Assembly (NCBI GenBank): GCA_913778495.1
Contig: CAJYVD010000031.1
Span: 53,670-117,669 of the forward strand
Length of the DNA: 64,000 bases
Direction: 5' to 3'
Source: an uncultured Pantoea sp.
GTDB lineage: Bacteria > Pseudomonadota > Gammaproteobacteria > Enterobacterales > Enterobacteriaceae
Positions 56,485 to 64,000 of the stretch are shown here, in pieces; the stretch's first letter is position 1, and each line of letters opens with the position of its first letter. Both the position numbers and the translations under genes were made by a program. Under the pieces are notes generated by a model, which did not search any database, was not told the DNA's origin, and worked only from the letters and a program-made list of their open reading frames with translations.

Positions 56485-57504
56485 ATGCAACTCATGACCA
56501 TGCGAACCCCGAGTGCCCCCGCGTCAACGGATGAGAGCGGCACTGCGCGCTATGAAGCTATTCGCCAATTTTTGCGCAACGTATTGCTCCAGAAGAAAAT
56601 TCCGCAGGGCCTGGTGCTGCTGGAAGGGCCGCTGGCGCAGCTGTTTGGCACCAGCCGTGTTCCTGTGCGCCGCGCCTTAAGCCTGCTGCACGAAGAGGGG
56701 CTTATCGCCCGCTTTGAAGGACGCGGTTTTATCGTGGCGCAGGAGGCGGAAGACGTTGAGCCGCTGCGTATCGCACTCACGCGCGAGCTCTTTGGCATTC
56801 ACGACCAGCAGGAGCCGGTGGATACCCGCAGCAGCGGGGAAAAAGTGCTGGAGAATCTGCAAGAGGTGCTCTCAACCGCCATGGTTTTTGGCCGCTATCA
56901 GGTCGATGAACACAAGGCCGCACAGCATTATCACATCAGCCGCTCGGTGATCCGGGAAAGCCTGATGCGCCTGCGCGACAAGGGGCTGGTGACCAAAGAG
57001 CCCTATTCGCAGTGGCTCACCGGGCCGCTCACGGCGCGTGAAATCGCCGATCACTTCGAAATTCGCGCCAGCCTTGAACCCACTGCGTTATGCAAAGCGG
57101 CCCCGCAGCTTGACGCGGCGTGGCTCACCGCCGCACTGGACAACGTACACAAGTCGAAAGGCCAACACCTCAGCGCGGCGCAGCTGGAGCAGCTGGAAGA
57201 GAATTTGCACGTGCGCTGCCTGGAACCCGCCGGCAACAAGCTGATGATGCAAATTCTGCGGCAAAATCAGTCGCCGTTTATTGTGACGCGCATTTTTTAC
57301 GACTTGCTGGCCATTCCGGTTGAAAACGTCCTGTTAGAGGAGCACGCGCTGGTGTACGAGATGCTGCTGAAAGGCAACGCGTCCCTGGCGGCGGCCTGCC
57401 TGCGCGATCACCTTGAACGCGCGCAGCAGCGCACGCTGCAAAGGCTTAAGGTGATCTCCGTGTTGCCCGTGCCCGCATTGCCCGGGTTTATGGAAGCGCA
57501 GTGA
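56485..57504 (+). CDS. GntR-family regulator with two winged-helix domains
   Basis: A 339-residue regulator. The start at 56485 (MQLMTMRTPSAP) is supported by GAGG upstream. Two GntR-type winged helices are visible: one at residues about 20-85 (RYEAIRQFLRNVLLQKKIPQG...SRVPVRRALSLLHEEGLIARFEGRGF) and a second at about 120-185 (EKVLENLQEVLSTAMVFGRYQ...SRSVIRESLMRLRDKGLV). An FCD-like all-helical effector domain follows. Duplicated HTHs are unusual for this family. Its position facing the amidase operon makes it the likely local regulator. Confidence 0.85.
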   Translation: MQLMTMRTPSAPASTDESGTARYEAIRQFLRNVLLQKKIPQGLVLLEGPLAQLFGTSRVPVRRALSLLHEEGLIARFEGRGFIVAQEAEDVEPLRIALTRELFGIHDQQEPVDTRSSGEKVLENLQEVLSTAMVFGRYQVDEHKAAQHYHISRSVIRESLMRLRDKGLVTKEPYSQWLTGPLTAREIADHFEIRASLEPTALCKAAPQLDAAWLTAALDNVHKSKGQHLSAAQLEQLEENLHVRCLEPAGNKLMMQILRQNQSPFIVTRIFYDLLAIPVENVLLEEHALVYEMLLKGNASLAAACLRDHLERAQQRTLQRLKVISVLPVPALPGFMEAQ

Positions 57505-57963
57505 AAAGGGAGTTCAGGTTATGCGTATCCGACTTAAAGGATCATCGAACCGCGCCGGGTCGCAACGCAATATTCAATGCTATTCCGCTTGATCGCGGTA
57601 GCCTCATTTACTCAAACACGGGTTAGGGGTTTGAGGGCCATTGATGTAAAAAACCACGCTAAGAGCTTTCAGATTGCGGATATTTCCCCATATACCCACT
57701 TCTTATAAACCCCATTAGGCATTGACCCAATTCCATTGGTAATTGGCTGGCAGGCTACTCACCCTGCCATGAAAGTGTCCTTATACTGGCATAGTCACAG
57801 GTTTCTGGCTCATCTGGATGAATAAAATCACCCGATTGAACTCTATCAGGCCTCATAACTCACTTTGTTATCTGCTCGTTAGGACGCTTTCTCAGACAGT
57901 AAGGAAGTCAGAGTCTGACACTCACTATAAGCTGATTTCAGTATCTTCAGGAGCTTCACAATA
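57505..57963. other. Intergenic region, no gene seen
   Basis: 459 bp without a credible open frame, RNA gene or insertion-sequence end. It marks the change from the GC-rich operon region to the lower-GC block rearranged by IS26. Confidence 0.4.
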
Positions 57964-59172
57964 ATGTTAAATATGCATCGGCAAGTCCTGATACTTGCGG
58001 GTTCTCAGGCCCTTTTCCAGTCAATATCGGTTCTGATAATGACCATCGGTGGGCTGGCCGGCGCACTATTAACGCCCAGTCTTTCGTTGATCACTGTCCC
58101 GCTCTCAATGGCGAGTCTCGGAACGGTGTTAGTCATGTTTCCTGCGTCTTTATGGATGAGCCGGGCAGGTAGAAAAATAGGCTTCATCACCGGCGCTCTG
58201 TGTGGAATAGTTGCGGCAGTCATTTCCATGATCGCAATGTTCCATCATTCATTCATTCTGCTATGTCTCGGGATGTTCTTTCTGGGGATCTTTCAGGCTT
58301 TTGCGCAGTTTTATCGCTTTGCGGCGGGAGAAGTAGCACTTCCGGCATTTCGTACTAAAGCTATTTCGCTGGTACTGGCCGGCGGCGTTGTGGCAGCCCT
58401 GTTAGGACCGTTTCTGGCCAGTCGCGGCAGTGTATTGTTCAGTGTGCCCTATGTAGGCTCATTCCTCTTTATGGGCATACTGGCCTCGCTGGGCCTGTTG
58501 TTATTGTCACGTTTGCAGATACCGGTCCAGCCTGGTGAACCTTCCGGGCAAGTGCCGGCAAGGCCGTGGAAAAAAGTAGTTTCTCAGCCTGCGTATCTTG
58601 TCGCCCTTTTTTCCGGCGCATCCGGATTTGGAATAATGGTTCTGGGCCTGACGGCAACGCCCATTGCAATGAAGCATTACGGTTTTGACTTGTCACAAAT
58701 CGCCGTCGTGATCCAACTCCACATACTGGGCCGTTTCGTACCGTCGTTTTTCACGGGAAAACTGATCGACCGGTTCGGTGTCATTAACATTAAGCTGACG
58801 GGCGTTCTTCTCATGCTTGCCTACATTGCTCTGGCTGTTTCGGGCGTTACGTGGGGGATATTTGCCATTGCATTAGTCCTGATGGGGATAGGGTGGAATT
58901 TTCTCTACATCGGCGGAACCAGCCTGCTGGCAACAACTTACACCACGGGAGAAAGGGGGATTGCACAGGCGGCAAATGACATGAGCGTCTTTATCTTCAG
59001 CCTTCTTTGTTCTCTGGGAGCTGGCCCGCTGCTCAATGCTTATGGTTGGAAAACCATGCACCTTCTTTTAGTGCCCTGGGTGCTTGGCCTTGCGGTACCC
59101 CTGCTTTGGCTGGCTTTGTGTAAAAAACGTCACGCTATAACAGAGGAAGAGGTCACTTTGCCGTTGCCGTAA
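57964..59172 (+). CDS. MFS transporter
   Basis: A 402-residue, twelve-helix major facilitator with lower GC than the operon before it. SRAGRKIGFITG is the loop 2-3 motif; DRFGVINIK the second. No substrate-specific mark was recognised. AGGAG lies 10 bp upstream of the ATG. The nicotinamidase-like gene follows 166 bp downstream and is broken by IS26. Confidence 0.87.
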   Translation: MLNMHRQVLILAGSQALFQSISVLIMTIGGLAGALLTPSLSLITVPLSMASLGTVLVMFPASLWMSRAGRKIGFITGALCGIVAAVISMIAMFHHSFILLCLGMFFLGIFQAFAQFYRFAAGEVALPAFRTKAISLVLAGGVVAALLGPFLASRGSVLFSVPYVGSFLFMGILASLGLLLLSRLQIPVQPGEPSGQVPARPWKKVVSQPAYLVALFSGASGFGIMVLGLTATPIAMKHYGFDLSQIAVVIQLHILGRFVPSFFTGKLIDRFGVINIKLTGVLLMLAYIALAVSGVTWGIFAIALVLMGIGWNFLYIGGTSLLATTYTTGERGIAQAANDMSVFIFSLLCSLGAGPLLNAYGWKTMHLLLVPWVLGLAVPLLWLALCKKRHAITEEEVTLPLP

Positions 59173-59338
59173 GGCGGGATACCTGATCTTATGAAGAAAT
59201 ACACAGGAAAAAATAATTTTTTATTGGCCCGCTCCCATCGAAATTTGACTTTACGCCCCCTCACGGGATTGAGTGTTTAGTTGCTAGTTTTTAGGTCACT
59301 CTGTGACCCTTTCGACAAATAAATCCCAAGGACTGAAC

Positions 59339-59512
59339 ATGAAAAATGCACTGATCGTTATCGATATCCAGAATGATTATTTCCCAGGTGGTTCCTTTCC
59401 ACTTGAGGCGCCTGAAACAGCCTGTAAAGGTGCAGTTAACGCGATTGAAAAAGCGCGTGAGGAAGGCTGGTTGATCGTCGGTATTCAGCATATCGCAACA
59501 GCCGATGCACCA
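59339..59512 (+). pseudogene. Nicotinamidase/isochorismatase-family hydrolase, truncated by IS26
   Basis: The first 58 codons of a cysteine hydrolase (MKNALIVIDIQNDYFPGG with the family catalytic Asp D9) stop exactly at the IS26 end at 59513; the frame then runs into IS26. The C-terminal two thirds, including the catalytic Cys, are absent from the other side of the element, so DNA was lost or moved. AAGGA lies 6 bp before the ATG. Not functional. Confidence 0.88.
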
Positions 59513-60332
59513 GGCACTGTTGCAAAGTTAGCGATGAGGCAGCCTTTTGTCTTATTCAAAGGCCTTACATTTCAAAAACTCTGCTTACCAGGCGCATTTC
59601 GCCCAGGGGATCACCATAATAAAATGCTGAGGCCTGGCCTTTGCGTAGTGCACGCATCACCTCAATACCTTTGATGGTGGCGTAAGCCGTCTTCATGGAT
59701 TTAAATCCCAGCGTGGCGCCGATTATCCGTTTCAGTTTGCCATGATCGCATTCAATCACGTTGTTCCGGTACTTAATCTGTCGGTGTTCAACGTCAGACG
59801 GGCACCGGCCTTCGCGTTTGAGCAGAGCAAGCGCGCGACCATAGGCGGGCGCTTTATCCGTGTTGATGAATCGCGGGATCTGCCACTTCTTCACGTTGTT
59901 GAGGATTTTACCCAGAAACCGGTATGCAGCTTTGCTGTTACGACGGGAGGATAGATAAAAATCGACAGTGCGGCCCCGGCTGTCGACGGCCCGGTACAGA
60001 TACGCCCAGCGGCCATTGACCTTCACGTAGGTTTCATCCATGTGCCACGGGCAAAGATCGGAAGGGTTACGCCAGTACCAGCGCAGCCGTTTTTCCATTT
60101 CAGGCGCATAACGCTGAACCCAGCGGTAAATCGTGGAGTGATCGACATTCACTCCGCGTTCAGCCAGCATCTCCTGCAGCTCACGGTAACTGATGCCGTA
60201 TTTGCAGTACCAGCGTACGGCCCACAGAATGATGTCACGCTGAAAATGCCGGCCTTTGAATGGGTTCATGTACAGCTCCATCAGCAAAAGGGGATGATAA
60301 GTTTATCACCACCGACTATTTGCAACAGTGCC
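59513..60332 (-). mobile_element. IS26: IS26 (complete, 820 bp)
   Basis: Ends are GGCACTGTTGCAAA (59513-59526) and its inverted copy TTTGCAACAGTGCC (60319-60332). The length is exactly 820 bp. Flanking octamers ATGCACCA (59505-59512) and TTCTTGAG (60333-60340) do not match, so there is no target duplication; the element took part in a deletion, cointegrate or inversion rather than a simple insertion. Confidence 0.97.
59565..60269 (-). CDS. tnpA: IS26 transposase (IS6 family, DDE)
   Basis: A 234-residue IS6-family transposase beginning MNPFKGRHFQRD. The DDE residues lie in CPWHMDETYVKV, INTDKAPAYG and the Glu of NNVIECDHGKLKRIIG. The sequence matches the widely spread IS26 transposase as I know it. 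It carries out replicative and conservative targeted (IS-to-IS) transposition. Confidence 0.97.
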   Translation of the reverse strand: MNPFKGRHFQRDIILWAVRWYCKYGISYRELQEMLAERGVNVDHSTIYRWVQRYAPEMEKRLRWYWRNPSDLCPWHMDETYVKVNGRWAYLYRAVDSRGRTVDFYLSSRRNSKAAYRFLGKILNNVKKWQIPRFINTDKAPAYGRALALLKREGRCPSDVEHRQIKYRNNVIECDHGKLKRIIGATLGFKSMKTAYATIKGIEVMRALRKGQASAFYYGDPLGEMRLVSRVFEM

Positions 60333-60529
60333 TTCTTGAGCGTACCAATGATGGCCGGGTAATAGCTATGGCTGCTGGTGTTAAATTCGGGCGAAAACCC
60401 CATAGCAAATCTGTGATTGCCCTGCAATTTATACGTCAAAAAATGACGGCTGAAGCTGTGATGAACAAAACGGGGATTTCGCGGGCAACCTATTATCGTT
60501 TGAAAAAAGTAGCACTAAATCCTTTTTAA
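60333..60529 (+). pseudogene. Serine resolvase remnant (C-terminal HTH) cut by IS26
   Basis: An open frame enters from IS26 and encodes the last 65 residues of a Tn3-type resolvase/invertase: FGRKPHS, AEAVMNKTGISRATYYRLKK. This is the Hin-like helix-turn-helix tail, without the catalytic Ser domain. It is a relic of a transposon or resolution module. Confidence 0.85.
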
Positions 60530-60632
60530 ATCGACGCTAAAGAATGAGCAAGTTCACTCATTTCAGGAACAAATTTTCATTCCGGTATCAGGTTGCCAGT
60601 TTTTAAAACTATTCTGATTTCTTAGCTTCCGC

Positions 60633-61607
60633 TCAGGCCTTTTCCTGATCAACAGGTACAGGACCGCGAAATGCCCGGCGCCATTCGCTTGGGCTGACGC
60701 TGAATTTCGCCTTAAAACTCTGGCGGAAAGAGATTGGCGACTGAAACCCGGCCATGTCAGACACGCTTTCAATACTGCTGTCCGTAGTTTCCAGCAACTC
60801 CTGGCTTCTCTGAAGACGCTCAGCGTTTAGCCAGTCACCCAGCGTTGTCCCGGTTGCCTTAAAAAAATGACGGGTAAGTGTCCGCCTGCTCATGCTGGCA
60901 AACCCCGCCAGCGAGTCGAGGTCGTGCGGCTTGTCCAGATTGCGACGCAGGTAGTCCATCAGCTCATTCATTTTTCCGTCCCGCGTAGATACAGGGACCG
61001 GGCGTTCAATAAACTGTGCCTGACCGCCTTCCCGGTAAGGAGGAACCACCATTCTTCTTGCTACCCGGTTTGCAACCGCTGAACCGTAATGATCCCTGAT
61101 GATATTAAGACAGCAGTCAATACCGGCGGCGGTGCCGGCAGAGGTAATAAGGCGTTCATCGCTGGTATACAGCGAGTTGCTGTCCAGACGAACGGCGGGA
61201 AATCGTTCAACGAAGTCCTGCTCGAACTCCCAGTGTGTTGCAGCCCGGTGCTGATCCAGCAAGCCGGAATACGCGAGCACGTAAGCTCCCAGGCAAAGCC
61301 CCACCACTTCTGCGCCGCGCTGCCATGCGTTTATCAGCTTATCAAGTAACGCCTGAGAAGGCCGCTCTTCCGGATGATTCCAGTAAGGCACGATAATAAT
61401 GTCTGCGACGTCAAGTAACTCAAGGCCATGTTCCACATTGATTGACAGGCCAATATCTGACAGGACGACGCCCGGTTTTTCAGCACAAATTTCCACGCGG
61501 AATAAATCCGGCTGCGGCATAGACTGTCCGAAAATAATACAGGGGACTGAAAAGTGAAACGGGCTGAATCCGGCCGTGGCAATCACGGCGACCGTCAATG
61601 CAGACAT
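60633..61607 (-). CDS. GlxA-family regulator (DJ-1/PfpI + AraC HTH)
   Basis: A 324-residue regulator. The start at 61607 (MSALTVAVIATAGFSPF) is favoured by AAGG upstream. The N-terminal DJ-1/PfpI domain has the nucleophile elbow VVGLCLGAYVLAYSGLL; the C-terminal AraC domain has SLAGFASMSRRTLTRHFFKATGTTLGDWLNAERLQRS. It resembles FtrA. It lies upstream of nothing obvious on its strand except the resolvase scar. The MBL-fold gene precedes it on the same strand, 128 bp away, and could be its target. Confidence 0.88.
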   Translation of the reverse strand: MSALTVAVIATAGFSPFHFSVPCIIFGQSMPQPDLFRVEICAEKPGVVLSDIGLSINVEHGLELLDVADIIIVPYWNHPEERPSQALLDKLINAWQRGAEVVGLCLGAYVLAYSGLLDQHRAATHWEFEQDFVERFPAVRLDSNSLYTSDERLITSAGTAAGIDCCLNIIRDHYGSAVANRVARRMVVPPYREGGQAQFIERPVPVSTRDGKMNELMDYLRRNLDKPHDLDSLAGFASMSRRTLTRHFFKATGTTLGDWLNAERLQRSQELLETTDSSIESVSDMAGFQSPISFRQSFKAKFSVSPSEWRRAFRGPVPVDQEKA

Positions 61608-61735
61608 AACGTTAACCTTACCGTAAAGGATAGCCACCGGAACACCGGCGGCAGTATTGCTGATTCCGATTGATCAGAGGATAACAGGTGACCTGTCGGA
61701 ATACATTCTTCCCCTGAATCAATCTTATTGGCTTA

Positions 61736-62515
61736 TCAGAAAGCCATTGTTTCACCGTCTGCAGGAATAAGAATCTTATCTTCAATACCGTGTTCAAGTG
61801 AGAACTCGCGTAATTCTGCGCGGGTAAGGAGGCAATGATTGATTGATTCCATGTGAGACGCCACGATGGTCGCAGTCGGCAACATCTTAAGCGTGCGCAA
61901 GGTATCTTCTTTGCCCATGATGATCGGACCGTACAGGTCGTTGACCGCATAGCCGGTATTGAGTACCACAATCTCCGGCTTGAAGCGCTGAAGGCTTTTT
62001 ACATAAGGCTTAACCCAGACAGTGTCACCGGCGATATAAAGCGTTTTTTCATCATGATGCGTGAAGACCAGACCGCATGCGTCACCCAGTAAATCACCCA
62101 ATTGGGCATCGGCGTACAGTTCGTTACTGCCGTGCTGGCCGTCAGTTTTATAAATCGTCAGTCCGTCAACAAAATGATTTTCATCTTTCAGTACCCGGAT
62201 GTTAAAAAAGCCCTGAGAACGGATCAGCGCCGCATCTTTTTCATCCTGCGTATAAATAAGCATGTCTTTAGGAACAGCCTGCTGCGCTGCTTCGTCCCAG
62301 TGATCGGTATGAGTGTGGGTCAGGATAACGGCATCAACAGCCAGTAAATCTTCTACAGGCACAGGCAAAGCAACCATGGGATTACGCAGGTGCGGGCGAG
62401 CACTCCCGGCAAAACCATCCCAGGCTTCCTTTTCTGCCAGCATTGGGTCGATAAGGAATTTTTTACCGGCATATTGCAGCACGAGAGTGGCATTGCGGAT
62501 TTGCGTTAATTTCAT
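61736..62515 (-). CDS. MBL-fold metal-dependent hydrolase
   Basis: A 259-residue metallo-beta-lactamase-fold protein of the UlaG/UPF0173 type: LIDPML, the metal motif THTHTDHWD (HxHxDH), GDTVW and SHMES. Two metal ions are expected. The family hydrolyses lactones, phosphodiesters or similar bonds; it should not be read as an antibiotic-resistance gene. Same strand as the GlxA-type regulator. Confidence 0.87.
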   Translation of the reverse strand: MKLTQIRNATLVLQYAGKKFLIDPMLAEKEAWDGFAGSARPHLRNPMVALPVPVEDLLAVDAVILTHTHTDHWDEAAQQAVPKDMLIYTQDEKDAALIRSQGFFNIRVLKDENHFVDGLTIYKTDGQHGSNELYADAQLGDLLGDACGLVFTHHDEKTLYIAGDTVWVKPYVKSLQRFKPEIVVLNTGYAVNDLYGPIIMGKEDTLRTLKMLPTATIVASHMESINHCLLTRAELREFSLEHGIEDKILIPADGETMAF

Positions 62516-62706
62516 TAGTTGCTCCAGGGATTCATCAGATTTTGAGGCTCAGCCACTGCGTTCGACTGGGTGGCTGCGAGTGGCTTTACTATAAGAGCAG
62601 GAAGGGATAGGCCGTGATATGCCCACAGGTCACAAGTCGATGAAATCAGGTCAATCGCAATGGTTAAGTTTTCTTACTGTCCTTTCTCCGCTGCCAAAAG
62701 GCCTGT

Positions 62707-63639
62707 TCAAAGGTAATAGAAAAAAGGGATCAAAAAGGGAACAACCAGCGTCGTGATCCCGCCCATCAGAACAGCAAAAGGGACATAATCCGCGCCGCAG
62801 TACTTCTCAATAACTGGCAGCGTCACATCAAGAGCCGTTGAACCGGATATAGCGATGGTGGCGTTACTGTAACCGAACCGCGAAATCAGCGGAATGAGCA
62901 TCAGCGCAGATATCCCGCGAAACAGATCGCTTAAGAAAGCCACGGTTCCTAACAGAGGATTGCCCATTTTGGTGAACAGCGTTCCAGAAAGGGTATACCA
63001 GCCAAACCCGGATCCGATCGCAAGAACCTCATGGAGCGGCACGTTGATAAACAATGATGCCAGGGCGGCCCCCATAAATGATGATAATATCGTGACCAAC
63101 GTCAGCCTCAGGTTAGCTTTGTTTAACAGCACGCGTTTAATACTGATATTCGAATACGATAATTTTACCGCGACGGAAAATATCAACAGATACAGAAGCA
63201 AAGATATAATGCGGTCTGCGTCCAGGTCGGGCATTAACCCTCTGAACCCCAGTATAAAGCCGGCCGCCGCCGTGATTATCTGAGTAAGCGTGGGAAGAAA
63301 AATTGACAGCAGATCTGAATGACTGTTCTGCAGGTGTGAAGCATTACGGAGAAGCCGTTTTTCTCCACTCAGCTTGCCCACAGCGACCAGGGTAATAAAG
63401 GTGACCACCGATGTACCTGACGCAATGATCAGAGCATTAAAGCCCGCGACGGAGAGTTGCCCCTTAATATCAGGGATCTCGCCAACCGTGGCCCCCATAA
63501 ACAACAGAAGCAAATACAGAGACAGCATTGAAATTTTATCAAAGAAGGAAGGGTGACTATTTTTAACGACTTTTTTCAGGTTAAGTCCGCCCGCAAAGGC
63601 CAGGAAAATAGGCAGCAGGCTGTATAAGGCGATGAGCAT
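62707..63639 (-). CDS. LysO-like exporter (DUF340 family)
   Basis: A 310-residue membrane protein with about eight to ten helices. GSGFGWYTLSGTLFTKMGNPLLGTVAFLSDLFRGISALMLIPLI is the signature of lysine exporter LysO (YbjE); two halves of the fold are recognisable. It could export lysine or a toxic analogue such as thialysine. The Glu of the LysO motif DLARE is Gly (DLFRG) here, which may alter activity. It is single, between the MBL gene and the second IS26. Confidence 0.82.
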   Translation of the reverse strand: MLIALYSLLPIFLAFAGGLNLKKVVKNSHPSFFDKISMLSLYLLLLFMGATVGEIPDIKGQLSVAGFNALIIASGTSVVTFITLVAVGKLSGEKRLLRNASHLQNSHSDLLSIFLPTLTQIITAAAGFILGFRGLMPDLDADRIISLLLYLLIFSVAVKLSYSNISIKRVLLNKANLRLTLVTILSSFMGAALASLFINVPLHEVLAIGSGFGWYTLSGTLFTKMGNPLLGTVAFLSDLFRGISALMLIPLISRFGYSNATIAISGSTALDVTLPVIEKYCGADYVPFAVLMGGITTLVVPFLIPFFYYL

Positions 63640-63875
63640 TTTTTCCTTAATAAATTAAGCAGATGTTTATATGAATAAGCGGTCGTACACCGTAAATAGC
63701 CACGATGAAGCCGGGAGGGTTATCAAAGAGAGGGCTGTGTTATCGGGTAACAACACAACCCATATATAGACCTGCGATTTTTACAAACCAGAGAGTTATT
63801 TTACGCTGCAGCGCGCACTCAGCCCGAACAGGGCAAGGTCGCTCAGTGCTTTGGTTGGCGCAGCGCACCCTTCAG

Positions 63876-64000
63876 GGCACTGTTGCAAATAGTCGGTGGT
63901 GATAAACTTATCATCCCCTTTTGCTGATGGAGCTGTACATGAACCCATTCAAAGGCCGGCATTTTCAGCGTGACATCATTCTGTGGGCCGTACGCTGGTA
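63876..64000 (+). mobile_element. IS26: IS26, second copy (left end only, runs out of window)
   Basis: GGCACTGTTGCAAA begins at 63876. The transposase start codon (MNPFKGRH...) lies at 63939 and the frame continues past the window edge. It is inverted relative to the copy at 59513, so the two elements bracket 60333-63875 with their transposase genes pointing outward. Left flank CCCTTCAG is not a copy of either flank of the first element. Confidence 0.95.

Noticed and set aside
61736-62515. MBL-fold gene as a beta-lactamase
   Set aside because: The sequence is of the UlaG/UPF0173 type, without a signal peptide or class B lactamase motifs.
60333-63876. Composite transposon bounded by the two IS26 copies
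   Set aside because: The flanks show no target duplication around the pair and the copies are inverted; a classical compound transposon cannot be claimed from the window.

Overview
The window looks like part of a large accessory plasmid (megaplasmid) of a plant- or environment-associated enterobacterium, most probably Pantoea or a close relative (Erwiniaceae). The reasons are a theta-type repA/parAB replicon, a dense load of sugar and oxidoreductase genes rather than housekeeping genes, membrane-bound gluconate-type dehydrogenases, a plasmid-style scrKYABR sucrose regulon and flagellar-type chemoreceptors. The layout resembles the large Pantoea plasmids (LPP-1 group), but that assignment is inference. 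No rRNA, tRNA or CRISPR was seen.

Layout. 1-4.2 kb: end of one cytochrome c gene and a complete three-subunit FAD/3Fe-4S/cytochrome c dehydrogenase operon. 4.3-5.9 kb: ComB-family phosphatase and a metallophosphoesterase. 5.9-10.6 kb: plasmid maintenance core, with parA-parB, a candidate parS, two iteron arrays flanking repA, a DnaA box and a phased GATC unwinding region, in the same general order as the P1 plasmid. 10.8-16.4 kb: GlxA-type regulator, chemoreceptor, small AriR-like protein and an AdeRS/BaeSR-type two-component system. 16.6-23.2 kb: scrKYAB-scrR with two matching ScrR operators. 23.2-24.8 kb: hipBA-like kinase/antitoxin. 25.2-28.2 kb: citrate transporter citA, a periplasmic binding protein and a LysR regulator. 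28.4-38.1 kb: second chemoreceptor, MFS carriers, old-yellow-enzyme reductase, a CRP-controlled sugar porter, secreted HIU hydrolase and Hsp20. 38.3-43.7 kb: Moco chaperone genes converging on paoABC aldehyde oxidoreductase. 43.9-46.6 kb: an AT-rich R-S-ExE ADP-ribosyltransferase gene next to a loxP-like site and a Cre-type recombinase. 46.7-57.5 kb: SDR/AraC pair, then an eight-gene operon (amidase, deacetylase, MFS, two SDRs, small protein, CobW GTPase, binding protein) facing a double-domain GntR regulator. 57.9-64 kb: a region rearranged by IS26, with a broken nicotinamidase-like gene, a resolvase remnant, a GlxA regulator, an MBL-fold hydrolase, a LysO-like exporter and the start of a second, inverted IS26.

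The most notable system is the Cre-like recombinase (341 aa, every Cre catalytic residue in register) with a 34-bp loxP-like site 163 bp upstream of its start. The left arm differs from the loxP arm at one base. Together with the P1-like rep/par organisation, it suggests that a non-phage megaplasmid resolves multimers with a P1-type cre/lox module. The second is the ADP-ribosyltransferase gene beside it, which has the arginine-specific R-S-ExE triad, no signal peptide and foreign-looking base composition.
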